Assembly: GCF_010183535.1 (NCBI RefSeq)
Contig: NC_071329.1
Location: 11,718,001-11,782,000, forward strand
Direction: 5' to 3'
From: Caenorhabditis remanei
Taxonomy: Eukaryota > Nematoda > Chromadorea > Rhabditida > Rhabditidae
Length of the DNA: 64,000 nucleotides
Shown: positions 38,301 through 49,126 of the stretch, piece by piece
How positions within the stretch are numbered: position 1 is the first letter of the stretch
Layout of the letters: every line of letters starts with the position of its first letter
Translations under genes and position numbers: made by a program
Notes under the pieces: generated by a model
Database searches by the model: none
Told to the model about the DNA's origin: nothing
What the model saw: the letters and a program-made list of their open reading frames with translations, nothing else

Positions 38301-40928
38301 ACGACCGTATCACCATTGAATGGACCAACACTCCAGACGGAGCTGCCAAGCAATTCCGCCGTGAATGGTTCCAGGGAGACGGTATGGTTCGTCGTAAGAA
38401 CCTCCCAATTGAGTACAATCCATGAATGTCAACTATAACCTTGTCAATTCTTTGCTCTTGGATAAATTAAGGGAATTAAATATGCTTTTCTCGATTATTT
38501 TTATACTCACATATCCGGTCTCGATAAGTCATCATCTCCGTTCACTTCTTTGCCTACTGCAGCTAGTTTCGCCCTATACTTCTCCTCCGTTACATCATAG
38601 AAACACGAATTTCCAATATTGTAAACTCCTCCTTCGAAGTTTCCCAATTCGAGAAGATCTGTATGTGGAATGGTGTTCACAACTACAGAATTATTCAGAA
38701 GAATATTGGCAAAGAAATGTTTTTGAATCGGGTTGTGCATTGAATTGTTGATTCTTTCGAATAGTTCATCACATCTGACTGGTTTATCTGGATTTGCTCT
38801 CGATCCTTCGCTACCGTAATCCGTTTCATCAAATGCACAATTCCGAAATATCATCATATTCTCTGTGAGTGTTCCTGTTTTGTCTGACAACACGTGTGTA
38901 ACGGTTCCAAGTTCTTCTGGAATACTCAAAGAGCGGCAGTCGATTGCTCGATCCTGAATTATCTTCTTTTTCAATGAACCATTCAGGGAACTTACTGATT
39001 TTGGATCATACAATTGAATGTCGTTACTTATAAAATAAATTTGGAGAGCCTTGATGATCTCTACAGTAATATAAAGAGATATGGGTACCAGAAGCTGATA
39101 GTTTATGAAAAATGCACCAATTCCAATGAATCCTTCAATGAATGGTCTTGGAGTATTTGAGAGAATGAATGGAATCTGAAATAGTGAATGTCTGCGTCTC
39201 TTCTTCTTATGTAGTCTATATTTTTATGGAAATGCGCTCTATTGAACTGTATTAGAACGGAAGGTTTTTTCTTTTTCCTTTTTCCTTTTTTATTTCTCGT
39301 AATGGGTCAAAAAAAGAAAAGAACTGACGACGAAAGTCATATTCCACGTGTCAACAAGGAGAAGAAATGTGATCGTATTGATTTTTTGAAAAGTCAAAAG
39401 AAGAAACCCTCAATGCCATTGGATGATCTCACTGATGCTTCATTTTTAAAAGAACGACGTCAGCAAAAGCGAGAAATGAAAAGAGAAAAACAAAGAAGGA
39501 AAGATGTGAGTTTTTCTTTTAAATTCAAGCATGGATCCTCTTTTTCAGGTGGCACTGGCGACTGACGCCCACTTGGAAAAATGCACTGACTCACTTCAAA
39601 GAATGGATGTTGAGAAGACTAAATGCTAATCTACGTGTCAATTTTTAATTCGGGTATCCTGTTTGTCATTCAATTTTTAACAACTTCTAAAATAAACCTC
39701 TGTGTTAGTCGGATGATCTCCAACCCAAACTGCAGATGTAACTGCTCCATAAATTACCATTAGTAGTAACATAATGAAACAAGCGATGATGAATCTGAAA
39801 CAAAACTATGAAAAGAAGGAAGCATGTCAGATGTCCCACTTATTTGTCAATTTCTCAATTCCCGAAGTTTTATGTGGGGCTCTTCCATTGTTCAACATCA
39901 CTTTTGTATCGTGTCCTGCATAAACCACAATTCCCTCAACAAACGTAGTGTTCTTGATTCGTGACCCACGAAGTAACATATTTTCTTTGATGATTACGTC
40001 TGTTTCTCCTGAAACAGTGAAAAAATGGTTGAAGATATGCCAATGAATTTCAGATTAACCTGGTTCATATTCCACTTTTGCTCTGATTGTGTAGATACTT
40101 TTATCTGGCTTTTCACACGTCACTACACCAGTGAAATCTGATGGTTTGAATGAGGAATCCTTCTGAAAGAATAAAAAATAAGTATATTCCAAAACATTGG
40201 GAGAGTTGAACCTTTGAGAATTCAATAACTTTAGCAGGGACCATTCTTTGTTTCAAAGAAGTTTCTCCATCCAGATTACATGTCTCAATATAACAGGTAC
40301 CACTTTCATTAGAAGATCTCAACAAAATAATATCGGCTGGGACATCTTGATCATTTGAAATATGCACAAAGTCTCCAACCAAAATATATCTCCATTCAGT
40401 TTTTCTAAAAGCACATCTATCTCGATCCCAAACATGACAAGTTTTTTCGTTGATCTGATTATCAAATTTCCATCTTCTATAATCCTCGATTCCATCTTTG
40501 ATCAAAGTTGTTCCTAATACAAAAGTGATTGGAATCAATCCAACATATCTTGTGTATGCGTCAAAAAATGGAACCCAATTGAGAACTGCGATGAAAATGA
40601 AGTATAGATTCGCATATTTTGTGGAGATCTGATGCCAAATATTGAGTGGAACGAAATTCCAAATAGTATATTTTGTGGTTGAGATTTGATTATCTGTGAA
40701 ATCTCGATAGTTGTTCAGTTCATAACGAGGAGATTCGAATAAATGGTTTGGCCGGATAACACGGGATCTAAATATAAAGAAGTTAAGAATAAAAAATGCT
40801 AAGACATACCCAGTTTCTCGATTACTTCTTCCACGAAAAATAGAAATAGGATTATGAAGTGGAGCAGAAGGTGGAACCCATTTCGAAGATGATCTTCTAT
40901 GTAAATGCGTCGGTCGAGGTGTCGTCAT
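35380..40928 (-). CDS. tat-4: P4-type ATPase, aminophospholipid flippase
   Basis: Fifteen exons, in transcript order: 40810-40928, 40212-40767, 40060-40162, 39840-40008, 39698-39794, 38511-39175, 37494-37721, 37152-37445, 36949-37099, 36663-36907, 36493-36618, 36148-36448, 35817-36098, 35481-35773 and 35380-35434. Total 1227 aa in frame. Family marks: DGETSLKQR (actuator loop, P4 form of TGES); [14 protein letters not shown] (P4 PISL motif in TM4); SDKTGTLTE with the phosphorylated Asp near residue 446; CKGADSAV (nucleotide-binding domain); and [11 protein letters not shown] near residue 950. The last third has the six C-terminal membrane helices. It moves lipid from the outer to the cytosolic leaflet, usually with a CDC50 partner. 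A Ser/Thr/Pro-rich insert of ~80 residues follows the DKTGT exon, as in ATP10-type members. The symbol rests on recalled synteny (T24H7.5 next to phb-2). The fifth and sixth introns each hold an antisense gene. Confidence 0.9.
37944..38425 (+). CDS. Major sperm protein (MSP), nested in a flippase intron
   Basis: Two exons, 37944-38192 and 38291-38425, encode exactly 127 aa, the standard MSP length. The sequence is a canonical [23 protein letters not shown] at the start, [40 protein letters not shown], and [19 protein letters not shown] at the end. MSP assembles into filaments that drive crawling of nematode sperm and is also a secreted signal for oocyte maturation. It lies antisense inside the 789 bp intron 37722-38510 of the P4-ATPase gene. 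Codon use is strongly biased to C-ending codons, unlike its host, as expected for a very highly expressed gene. The promoter must lie within the host intron or exon just upstream. The large MSP family prevents naming the paralogue. Confidence 0.97.
39302..39629 (+). CDS. Small basic coiled protein nested in a flippase intron, family unknown
   Basis: Two exons, 39302-39505 and 39549-39629, joined by a 43 bp intron with GTGAGT...TTTTTCAG ends, give 94 aa. It starts [17 protein letters not shown], with [18 protein letters not shown] in the middle, then a charged helix [19 protein letters not shown], ending [10 protein letters not shown]. There is no signal or membrane segment. The Lys/Arg clusters suggest a nuclear or RNA-binding protein, which is inference. 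It lies antisense in the intron 39176-39697 of the P4-ATPase gene. The in-frame splice and clean consensus sites support a real gene. I do not recognise the family. Confidence 0.7.
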
Positions 40929-41404
40929 ATTGTCATTCCTACAAAGTCAGTGATATCTATATAACCTTAAACAGAAAGAGAAGAACACAGAATGACACTT
41001 AAAAGAGGTTAGTGCGAACTGAGTCATACTTTGCCGCCCTCCCACTATACTACTGATACGAGGACACGAATCGATAAAAATGTGGAAAGCAGACATGGAG
41101 AAGAGTGTAGAAGCAGACACACATTTATACAGAAGTATATGTTTTGTGCAGAACATGTTGCAGGTATGAACCCTATTTCGGAAAACTTTGATTTCGAGTT
41201 TGAATATTTTCTTGGCAAGTGCGGAATACAAGTGATTCACTGACAAATATTTGTGTTAGCGATGCCAATCGTTTCTCAATTCGAAGCAGTACACATTTGA
41301 GATTCTCATGGGAAACGGAGAGATGATACGGTGAAAAACCATTTTCTTGAGGATTGAATGAATGATACAGTAACCCAGATCTAGAGTTCCAGAGGACGAA
41401 TTAA

Positions 41405-41550
41405 TACTGTGAAAAAAATAAAGTTTGGCCAAGGATTTTCAAAAAAAATTTTCGCGCCCAAAACACTTTAGTGCATTTGTGAACTAAAGCGTTTTGGGCG
41501 CGAAAATTTTTTTTGAAAATCCTTGGCCAAACTTTATTTTTTTCACAGTA
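41405..41550. mobile_element. 146 bp palindromic MITE-like element with TA ends
   Basis: Arms of about 65 bp, starting TACTGTGAAAAAAATAAAGT and ending in its reverse complement ACTTTATTTTTTTCACAGTA, pair almost perfectly around a loop near TGCATTTGTGAA. The outer TA on each side is consistent with a Tc1/mariner-type target-site duplication. It has no coding capacity. Confidence 0.85.
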
Positions 41551-42377
41551 CTACTATGTTTCAAACGAGCGAAAATTGCCAAAAAAAATGAAACTGCCTT
41601 AAAAAACATCAAAAGCAAAAACAAATTGATTCCTTACTTCCGTTTTTATCTGTATTCAAAAAATGTATTTGTCAATGATATCATTTTTCACGGCATTATA
41701 CTATTGAACGTCCAAATATGACTCATTTCTTGAACCATTTTTCTCAGACCCGTTTTCTGACCTTTTGACTTTGTGTTTTCCGTTGAATTTGATTCCTAAG
41801 AAGTTTGAATTAATGAAACTACTGATTTCACTGCAGTGATCACTACTATGACATTATACACATCAGAATAAATCTTCACTTTCATTAGATAGTTTAGTTA
41901 TTACGGGAAGCATTAGTGTGTGATGTAATATAAGTACTACTGAATTCAATTTGCGAGCTCTTGTTATTGATGAAGAACACAAGCATGCTCCTTGATACTG
42001 TATACATATATATACAGCCGCGGCTGGGTGAACCGTGAAAGAAACTAAATTTAAACGCCGCGCTCTTATTTTTGTACGACGGAGCGCGGTTGTCCTCGAA
42101 TCCCACGAAACTAATTTTTTTCAGCTGGGCTCCTCTCTCCTGATGTTTTCGGTATTGTTCCTAGCGTTTCTATTTTTTAAAAGTTCTAGTATTGTTCCTG
42201 AACATCCTATAATACTTATCTTTCTCTTGACTACCGTCAATACCTTTTGCAATTGATGCTAAGTCCGCATGTAATAATACAACCTTTGGTATACGTCACA
42301 TTATTGTTGGGCCTTCCTAGTCAACGTTTGCTTATGCACCCTCCCGTGAATTTACATAGTAAGACTTATTGATTTTT

Positions 42378-42379
42378 AG
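42378..42379 (+). promoter_or_regulatory. Trans-splice-type acceptor before the BLOC1S4 gene
   Basis: GATTTTTAG ends 15 bp before the ATG with no coding exon upstream, consistent with spliced-leader addition at the head of the cluster. Confidence 0.5.
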
Positions 42380-42394
42380 TTTGCATTAAACACG

Positions 42395-42809
42395 ATGCCT
42401 GGTGTCGAGGATATATCATCTAATGTTCACCGACTCGTTGAGCTCACATCAGGCATGGTAACTTCGTTCATTTGTTCCAGCCGATTTTATTGTAAATAAA
42501 CGCTCAGAATGCTTCAACTGCAACTGATTCAATGAGCACAGTTTTAGACAAGTGCACCGTGGTTTTAGAAGAACTCAGAACTATTCAAATTCTCACCGAA
42601 ACTCATTCGGAAGGACTCAGTGACCAGCTGAAGCAAATGGAAAATAACATACAAGAAATCGGAAGTTTGTTCGATAGGATTGACCAGCTCAACGATTTTG
42701 TTCAAAAGGTAACCATTACCTTTTTTTCAATATCACATACTATTTTTTCTAGGCTAAATCTGATCTCGATAAGCTTGAGAAACTGTACAACGTCGTCGAC
42801 CGGCAATAA
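42395..42809 (+). CDS. blos-4: BLOC-1 complex subunit 4 (BLOC1S4/cappuccino) homologue
   Basis: Three exons, 42395-42457, 42508-42708 and 42753-42809, encode 106 aa. It is almost entirely helical coiled coil. The conserved block is IGSLFDRIDQLNDFVQKAKS, matching the YSRIDRLEAFV region of human BLOC1S4, followed by DLDKLEKLYNVV. The human protein is longer at both ends. BLOC-1/BORC subunits act on endosome-to-lysosome-related-organelle traffic and lysosome positioning, in worms including gut granules. The symbol follows recalled synteny (T24H7.4) and is less certain than the family. It heads a plus-strand cluster: the next ATG is 218 bp downstream. Confidence 0.75.
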
Positions 42810-42990
42810 TTGTTCTTTTTAATTTCTTTACTTTGTGCCATGAATTAGCTACGGGCTTATAGATATTTCTTCCTACTTTTGCAGAGCTTTCAATCATAAT
42901 TCTAGTCACATAAACTTATTGTATTTCTTTGGTGTTATTCGTTTCTGTTATCTGTTATCAGCAGGCTCTCCCATATTTCTATGATCTTTC

Positions 42991-42992
42991 AG
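42991..42992 (+). promoter_or_regulatory. Trans-splice-type acceptor before the GSKIP gene
   Basis: GATCTTTCAG lies 34 bp upstream of the ATG and 183 bp after the previous stop, a spacing typical of downstream operon genes. Confidence 0.5.
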
Positions 42993-43026
42993 AGCGGAAT
43001 TTCAAGTTTAAGATTCAGAACTTGCG

Positions 43027-43643
43027 ATGACCCAGCAGACAAATAAAGACCCGTCACAAAGTGAAACGACCACTCCTCCAACAACTCCTGTCACTGTGAA
43101 AAAGCCTGCTCTATGCGGGTATGCCAGAAAAAATGTTACTATGAAACTGTGAATGATTGTTTCAGGAACTGCGATACCGAAAAGACTACTCTCTCAACTC
43201 TCGAAGAAGAAGCTATGGCAGCAGTTCGAGAACATGCTTTCGCAGTGAACTTGATTGGTGTGAGTGAGATGCTTCCACGTACTCCTCAATTGCTTTTCAT
43301 CAACGTTACAACTTCTGAAAATCACACACACTGCATTGAGCTGACTAGTGAGTTAATTATGTACCTCAAAATATATCTGTAACCAAAGTTCGTTTCAGTC
43401 AAAGGATGGAGAGTAGCGTCTAATAGGAACGACTGCATGAACGGCGACTTCCGACAACTTGATATTCATACCAAGTACTTCAGTACTCTTCATGCTCTGC
43501 TTACTGAGATTTCACCTCTTTATCGGTATCAACCCACTAGTTTCTCAGTATCCAAAAGAATGATTTTCAGAGAGAAATTCGGGGCTCAACTCATCGCCAA
43601 ACTCAGTGATCTGAAGAAAGAGCGAAGCGACTCTACTGAATAG
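43027..43643 (+). CDS. GSK3-interacting protein (GSKIP) domain protein
   Basis: Four exons: 43027-43118, 43166-43347, 43399-43525 and 43571-43643, giving 157 aa. After a ~40-residue Thr/Pro-rich leader, the GSKIP domain (DUF727) fills the rest: LEEEAMAAVREHAFAVNLIG, PQLLFINVTTSEN, HCIELTIKGW, and the C-terminal LHALLTEISPLYREKFGAQL matching SLLDTLSPAYREAFGNAL of human GSKIP. The human protein binds GSK3 beta and the PKA regulatory subunit. In this worm protein the last helix is followed by KKERSDSTE. It is the middle gene of the BLOC1S4-GSKIP-HYOU1 cluster. An AATAAA at 43875-43880 precedes the next acceptor by ~120 bp, the usual operon geometry. Confidence 0.85.
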
Positions 43644-44001
43644 TATCATTCTACTTATCATATCGCAATCATCTTCTTTGTATAGTCATACTTTCACTGA
43701 AAATTATCTGCATTTTTCTTTCTCTAGTTATTTTGCTCAACTTTGCGTTCAAATTCTTATGTTCTTCTTTTAAACTTACACGGCCTCGCTACGTGGCGAC
43801 TCGTGTAATCTTGCCAACGTTTTCTATATCCCAGTGGCCTTCAGCCGTATTCATATACTCGAAGTGTTCTTGTGAATAAAAGTTCTTTTGATTTTTGTTA
43901 ATTTAATTTGAATTGTGTTCATGCTAGATGCGAAACGTTCTCACGATCTCATATTTTCTGGTTTAAAACTGTTTTTTTTTTAAATTTTTTAATCTGTTTT
44001 T

Positions 44002-44003
44002 AG
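44002..44003 (+). promoter_or_regulatory. Trans-splice-type acceptor before the HYOU1 gene
   Basis: CTGTTTTTAG lies four bases before the ATG and about 120 bp after the AATAAA of the upstream gene. This fits SL2-type splicing of an operon member. Confidence 0.5.
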
Positions 44004-44007
44004 CCAA

Positions 44008-47000
44008 ATGAGGTTACTTGGGACCAGCATGCTTACTGCATTTTTCATCTGTAGCTTGTTCAGTACTATCAGTAAGTTATCTTGATCAGAGTATAAAACT
44101 AATTATGACGATCAGATGGACAGTTGGCTGCGATGACAATCGATCTTGGAACTCAATTTCTGAAAATAGGAATTGTGAAACCAGGAATTCCAATGGATAT
44201 CGCACTCAACACAGAATCACGGAGAAAAACACCGAATGTTGTAATGATTCAAGACGGACACAGAACGTTTGCAGATGCCGCAATCGGCATGCAAGTTCGT
44301 TATCCCCATCTTGTACATGGACAATTGAATGATTTGGTCGCTAAATCTTCCGAACATCCGTCTTTTGAGCTTTTCAAAAAGAGAAATACGTTTTTCGAGA
44401 TTGACGATTCACCTAGAAATGCTTCTTCTGTTAATTTCAAGCTTGGGTAAGACTGTAAAAAACGTTATCATTTTCATGTACATATTTCAGAGGAGAAAGC
44501 TATTCTGTCGAAGCACTTACTGCCATGATCTTGGCAAATGCAAAGAAGTTTACCGAGGAATATGCACAAGTTGTCGAAATCAAAGATGTCGTTATCACCG
44601 TCCCGGTTTACTTCACACCTGCTGAGAGATTGGCTGTTGAACGTGCTGCTCAAATGGCTGGATTCACAGTTCTTCAATTGATCAACGATGGTACAGCTGC
44701 AGCATTGAGTCATGGTATCTTCAGAAGAAAGGAAATAACAGAAAAACCACAGAGACTGATGATCTACGATATGGGGGCAGCAAAGACGACAGCTACAATC
44801 GTGGAATTTAAACTTGTCAAGGAAAAGTATGAGAAGGAGCCGAAGATGACAGTTCTCGGAGTTGGATATGATAGAACATTGGGAGGAATCGAGATGACAA
44901 ACCGATTAAGAGATCATCTTGTTGAGTTGTTCGAGAAAACCTATAAACCAAAAACCAAAGTTAATACAAATAAAAGAGCTTTGACAAAGTTCAATAAGGA
45001 AGCTGAACGTCTGAAGCAAGTTCTGTCAGCCAACGCCGAACACTTCGCCCAAATTGAGAGTGCTCATGAAGACATTGATGCCAAACTGAAGGTTACTCGT
45101 GAAGACTTTAACCGTCTCATCTCGGACTTGGAATCTCGATTCGGAGAACCAATCGAACAAGCTTTGAGAATGGCACAGATCCCGATCGAAGATATTGATC
45201 AATTCGTCTTGATGGGCGCTGGAACAAGGGTACCGAAAGTACAGGAGATTGTGCAGAAAACAATAGGAACGTAAGTCAACATCCCTCAAACAACTGCCTC
45301 GCAATAACTAGGCGAGGAGACACTTGTGGTCTCTCAACACTGAGTGGTGTAGGCGGGTGCGTGCGCGTTGCAACGAAATCACAGCGCGGGTTCGCCCCCC
45401 ACTGACTGCCTCTCTCCAACCCGGACAACTCGCAACTTGTTGCCATGGTCTGTTCGACTGTTAGAGACGCAATATAATGAATTTGGCGATTTCGCTAACA
45501 CCGCGTCCCATGACCGGAGTTTGATAGTAGGCCGCTGAACAATCTATTTTCTATTTTCAGGAAAGAAATTGGAAAGTTCCTGAACACCGATGAGGCCGTT
45601 GCAATGGGTGCTCTTTTCCAAGCTGCTCACCTCAGCAAAGGATTCAAGGTCAAGCCATTCAATGTTGAAGAAAAAGTTTTGTTCCCAGTAGAAGTTCATT
45701 TTGTCAGCAAAGTGAAGGACGAGAAGACCGAAGAGATTCTGGGAGAGAAGAATGTTGTCAAAACATTGTTTGCTGCTAACTCTATCTACCCAACCAATCC
45801 AAAAACGATATCATTGACTTCGTATTCGGACGACTTCACTATTGCTTTGAAATATGCAAAAATTGAAAGTCTAACAAAAAAGCAGGTCCAAGAAATAGGA
45901 AGCTTGCTTGACAATTTGATTGACGTCGAGATCAGCGGACTTACGGAAGCAATGAAGAATCGATCAAGCGAGGAATCAGAATTCAAAGGAGTCAAAGTTA
46001 GCTTCCTTATTGATGCTTCTGGAATTGTAAGAGTTCGTAGAGCAGAGGCTTTGTACGAACCTAAATCTGGAATCGTTGGATGTAAGAATGGTTAATTAGA
46101 TTCATAAATTCAATCTCATTTTTTCAGCTATCGCCAGTACGATCAGTGGATTGTTTTCATCGAAGACCGAAGAGGGAGAGCCAACTACAGACGAAGCAGC
46201 TGGAACCGCAGCAAATGATGAAAAACTTGAAGAAAGAGAGCCATCTAAGACTCAAGAGGCAACACCAAAACCAGAACCTTCTGTAAACGCAACTTCAAAC
46301 GAAACCACAAAAGCAAATGGAACTGATGATTCTGCCACCACAGGAAACAAAACCGAAGTAAAAGAGAAGAAAAAGGAACTTCCTTCTATTGTCAGACTTC
46401 GTATCATCAACAAATATCCATCAGCTTATGTCCCGAATCGTTATGACGTTGAGGAGGAAAAACGTCGAATGGTAGCTTTTGCTGAAAAAGAGCGTCTAGC
46501 AGATGAAAGAGCAGCTGCCGAAAACGAGTTGGAGTCATTCAGTTTCGAATGCTCTCAATATTTGGAAGAAAGCGATTTCACCGATTACACTTCAGACGAA
46601 GAAAAGCTGAAACTGGAGGAATCTGTGAAGAGAATTCGTCTCTGGCTTGAGGACGACGTAACGAAAGACACTCCAACTAAAGAATTTACGGATAACTTGC
46701 TCGAGTTGAAAAACATTGTAAGAACTGTCAAGAAAAGGCAAGAGCATGACAAAGCAGTGCCAGAGAAAATGAAAAGCTTGCAATCTCTTCTCGAAACTAC
46801 TTTATCTTTAACAACTCTTGGAAACAATGTGGATGAAGAGAAAGCTCTATTCAAAAAGGTGTGTTTATTGTCGGTAAAATACTTGATGATCATTCAACTT
46901 TTAGGAAGATCGCGATGCTTTGAGAACTAAACTTGATAAGTTGAAAGTATGGGTTGAAGATGTTCAGAAGCATTTTGATACAAAGAAGAAAGCTGATGAT

Positions 47001-47294
47001 TTCAACTTCACTGGAAAAGATATTGACTCAAAGGTGAGTTAAAATAACAGCTCCCAAGAGTACATCCAGTTTTATTTACAGATAAAAAGCTTGAATCGCG
47101 AAGTGGATCGATTCATGAAGAAAATGAAGAAAATCACAACTTTAGATGATTTGGGAAAAGATGGCAAAATCAACATCGATGACATTGCTGCTGAAGCGGA
47201 AAAGAAGAGGTCTTCGAAGGAAAAAACCAAGAAGAGCGAAAAGGTTGAAGAGAGTAACGCGGAGACAGAGGCTAAACAGAAGACAGAGCTTTAA
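44008..47294 (+). CDS. HYOU1/GRP170-type ER Hsp70-family chaperone
   Basis: Seven exons: 44008-44071, 44116-44446, 44491-45270, 45561-46081, 46128-46858, 46905-47033 and 47082-47294, giving 922 aa. MRLLGTSMLTAFFICSLFST is the signal peptide. The Hsp70 nucleotide-binding domain spans ~25-420: AMTIDLGTQFLKIG (phosphate loop 1, T-for-G variation), TVPVYFTPAERLAVERAAQM, INDGTAAALSHGI, IYDMGAAKTTATIV (degenerate DLGGGT) and MGAGTRVPKVQEIV. A beta-sandwich domain follows, then an acidic, Asn/Thr-rich loop with several NxT/S sites (residues ~600-650), a helical lid, and a Lys-rich tail ending KTEL. KTEL replaces the KDEL/NDEL ER-retrieval signal. It acts as nucleotide exchange factor and holdase for BiP. 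The 290 bp fourth-exon intron (45271-45560) is unusually GC-rich. Confidence 0.93.
45290..45550. repeat. GC-rich intronic insert with tRNA-like boxes, possible SINE
   Basis: The intron of the HYOU1 gene contains a segment much richer in GC than its neighbours. It has GTGGTGTAGGCGGG, resembling a tRNA A-box, and about 50 bp later GGGTTCGCCCCCC, resembling a B-box. The first part can fold (GAGAC ... GTCTC). No TSD or poly-A tail is obvious. The reading as a tRNA-derived element is inference. Confidence 0.35.
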
Positions 47295-48099
47295 TTTATC
47301 TGAACTAATCTTTCGAGCATTCTTTTCCAACGGGATCGTTTTTTCAATTAGTTACTTGTTTTCATCTCTCATTGTTTGCCAATGCTTTTAAAATTTAATT
47401 TATTACAAATCCGATTGTGATATTATGGTGATTGTACCCATGGTTGTCTTTTAGTCATTCTTGTTTTATTCTTCTAATGAATTCGTGTTTTTTTTTTCTT
47501 CCAAATTATACGGCCAGGTTAAACGCCACTTTTTGATAGAATATCTGTTCGGAGAAATGTTAGATTCTGCTTCTACAAGTTCGCCTGTTAGATTCGAACT
47601 GCCGCAAGTTTCCTTCTATGCCCTCCTCTTTCCGTACGCTCTCTAATCTCCGATTTAAAGGCGCATGCCCCACACTTCAGTGGGTCTTGCGACGATTTCA
47701 TCACTTCTGCGTATTTCCTCCATTCTCTGCTGTTTTGCGATTTCTCCTTCTCAAAAAAATTCTGCTGAATGTAAATTACAGTTTGAAGTGAAAAATGTAG
47801 TATTAATCAACCGACTCGTTTCATCTTTTTTGTTGGGCGAAAAATAGAGAAATCGAAGTATGGAGAGAATTGGACATTGTTTCTTTTTAAATATTTTATC
47901 TTTCCCCATAAATAGTCCAGACGTTCGAGGGTACAATATCAAAATCCTTTTTTATTATAATATCAAGTCATCTGTTCTATATACATTACCTCTCAGAATT
48001 TTCTCTGTTTCTTCTTCTGAATGCTTACTATTTTCAATCGATCATTTTGAAATCGTTTTTGCATCATTCTTTATTCTCACAACAATATTTTTCAGCGCA
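47295..48099. other. Intergenic between HYOU1 and prohibitin-2, no gene seen
   Basis: It is AT-rich with no supported exon. It ends in TATTTTTCAGCGCA directly before the phb-2 ATG, so phb-2 is probably trans-spliced. The 0.8 kb gap is long for an operon link, so phb-2 may have its own promoter here. Confidence 0.5.
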
Positions 48100-49126
48100 A
48101 TGGCGAAACAAGGGCAAGAAGCAATGAAAAAGGCACTTCAAAATGCCAGAGGAGCTGGACTTGGATTGGGACTAGTAGCCGCAGCCGGAGCAGCGGTCTA
48201 TGGAATCTCACAATCGATGTTCACTGGTAAGAAACCATAAGAAAACTTAGTCTGATAAATTTTCTTTTTCAGTCGAAGCTGGACACAGAGCAATCATGTT
48301 CAACAGAATTGGAGGACTTTCGACGGATTTGTACAAAGAAGGACTCCACTTCAGAGTCCCATGGTTCCAATACCCAGTTGTTTACGATATCCGTGCCAGA
48401 CCAAATGTGGTATGTGTTTGGAGCACATAAGCACTCAAAAATAGAAATATTTAGATCCGCTCACCTACCGGATCCAAAGATTTGCAAATGGTCAATATCG
48501 GACTTCGTGTTTTGTCTAGACCAAACCCAGAACAACTCGTTCATATCTACAGAACGCTCGGACAGAACTGGGAAGAGCGTGTCCTCCCATCCATTTGTAA
48601 CGAAGTTCTCAAGGGAGTTGTTGCCAAGTTCAATGCATCGCAGCTCATCACTCAACGTCAACAGGTAATTTTTCCAGTATTTTATAAAGTTCTACATAAT
48701 TTTTTATAGGTTTCAATGTTGGTTCGCAAGGCTTTGATTGAGCGTGCACTCGACTTCAATATCATTCTCGATGACGTTTCATTGACTGAACTGGCTTTCT
48801 CTCCACAATACTCAGCTGCTGTCGAAGCTAAGCAAGTTGCTGCTCAGGAAGCCCAACGAGCTTCTTTCTATGTTGAACGTGCTAAACAATCGAAACAGGA
48901 AAAGATTGTCCAAGCTGAAGGAGAAGCAGAGTCCGCGAAGCTCCTCGGAGAAGCAATGAAGAACGACCCTGGATTCTTGAAACTCAGAAAAATTCGTGCC
49001 GCCCAAAAGATTGCTCGGATTGTTTCAGAATCTGGAAACAAAACTTACCTCCCGACTGGAGGTTTGATGTTGAACATCGCCGACGACGACTACCTGGACG
49101 TTGCTGGTGCTGGCAAAAGACGTTAA
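48100..49126 (+). CDS. phb-2: Prohibitin-2
   Basis: Four exons: 48100-48226, 48273-48409, 48455-48664 and 48710-49126, giving 296 aa, close to the usual 294-299. It has an N-terminal hydrophobic anchor ([20 protein letters not shown]), the SPFH/prohibitin domain ([51 protein letters not shown]) and a long C-terminal coiled coil ([39 protein letters not shown]). It assembles with PHB-1 into the ring complex of the mitochondrial inner membrane. It is near-identical to what I recall of the C. elegans protein in the core, with an altered N-terminus and C-terminal tail (DVAGAGKRR). An acceptor TATTTTTCAG lies four bases before the ATG. Confidence 0.97.

Larger units (their letters stand above)
40929..42394. 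other. Divergent promoter region between the flippase and the BLOC1S4 cluster
   Basis: 1.47 kb with no exon seen. It contains the palindromic MITE at 41405-41550, a TATACATATATATACAG stretch near 42000, and a short GC-rich inverted pair (CCGCGCTC at ~42057 and GAGCGCGG at ~42082). It separates a minus-strand gene from a plus-strand cluster, so it should carry both promoters. Confidence 0.5.
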
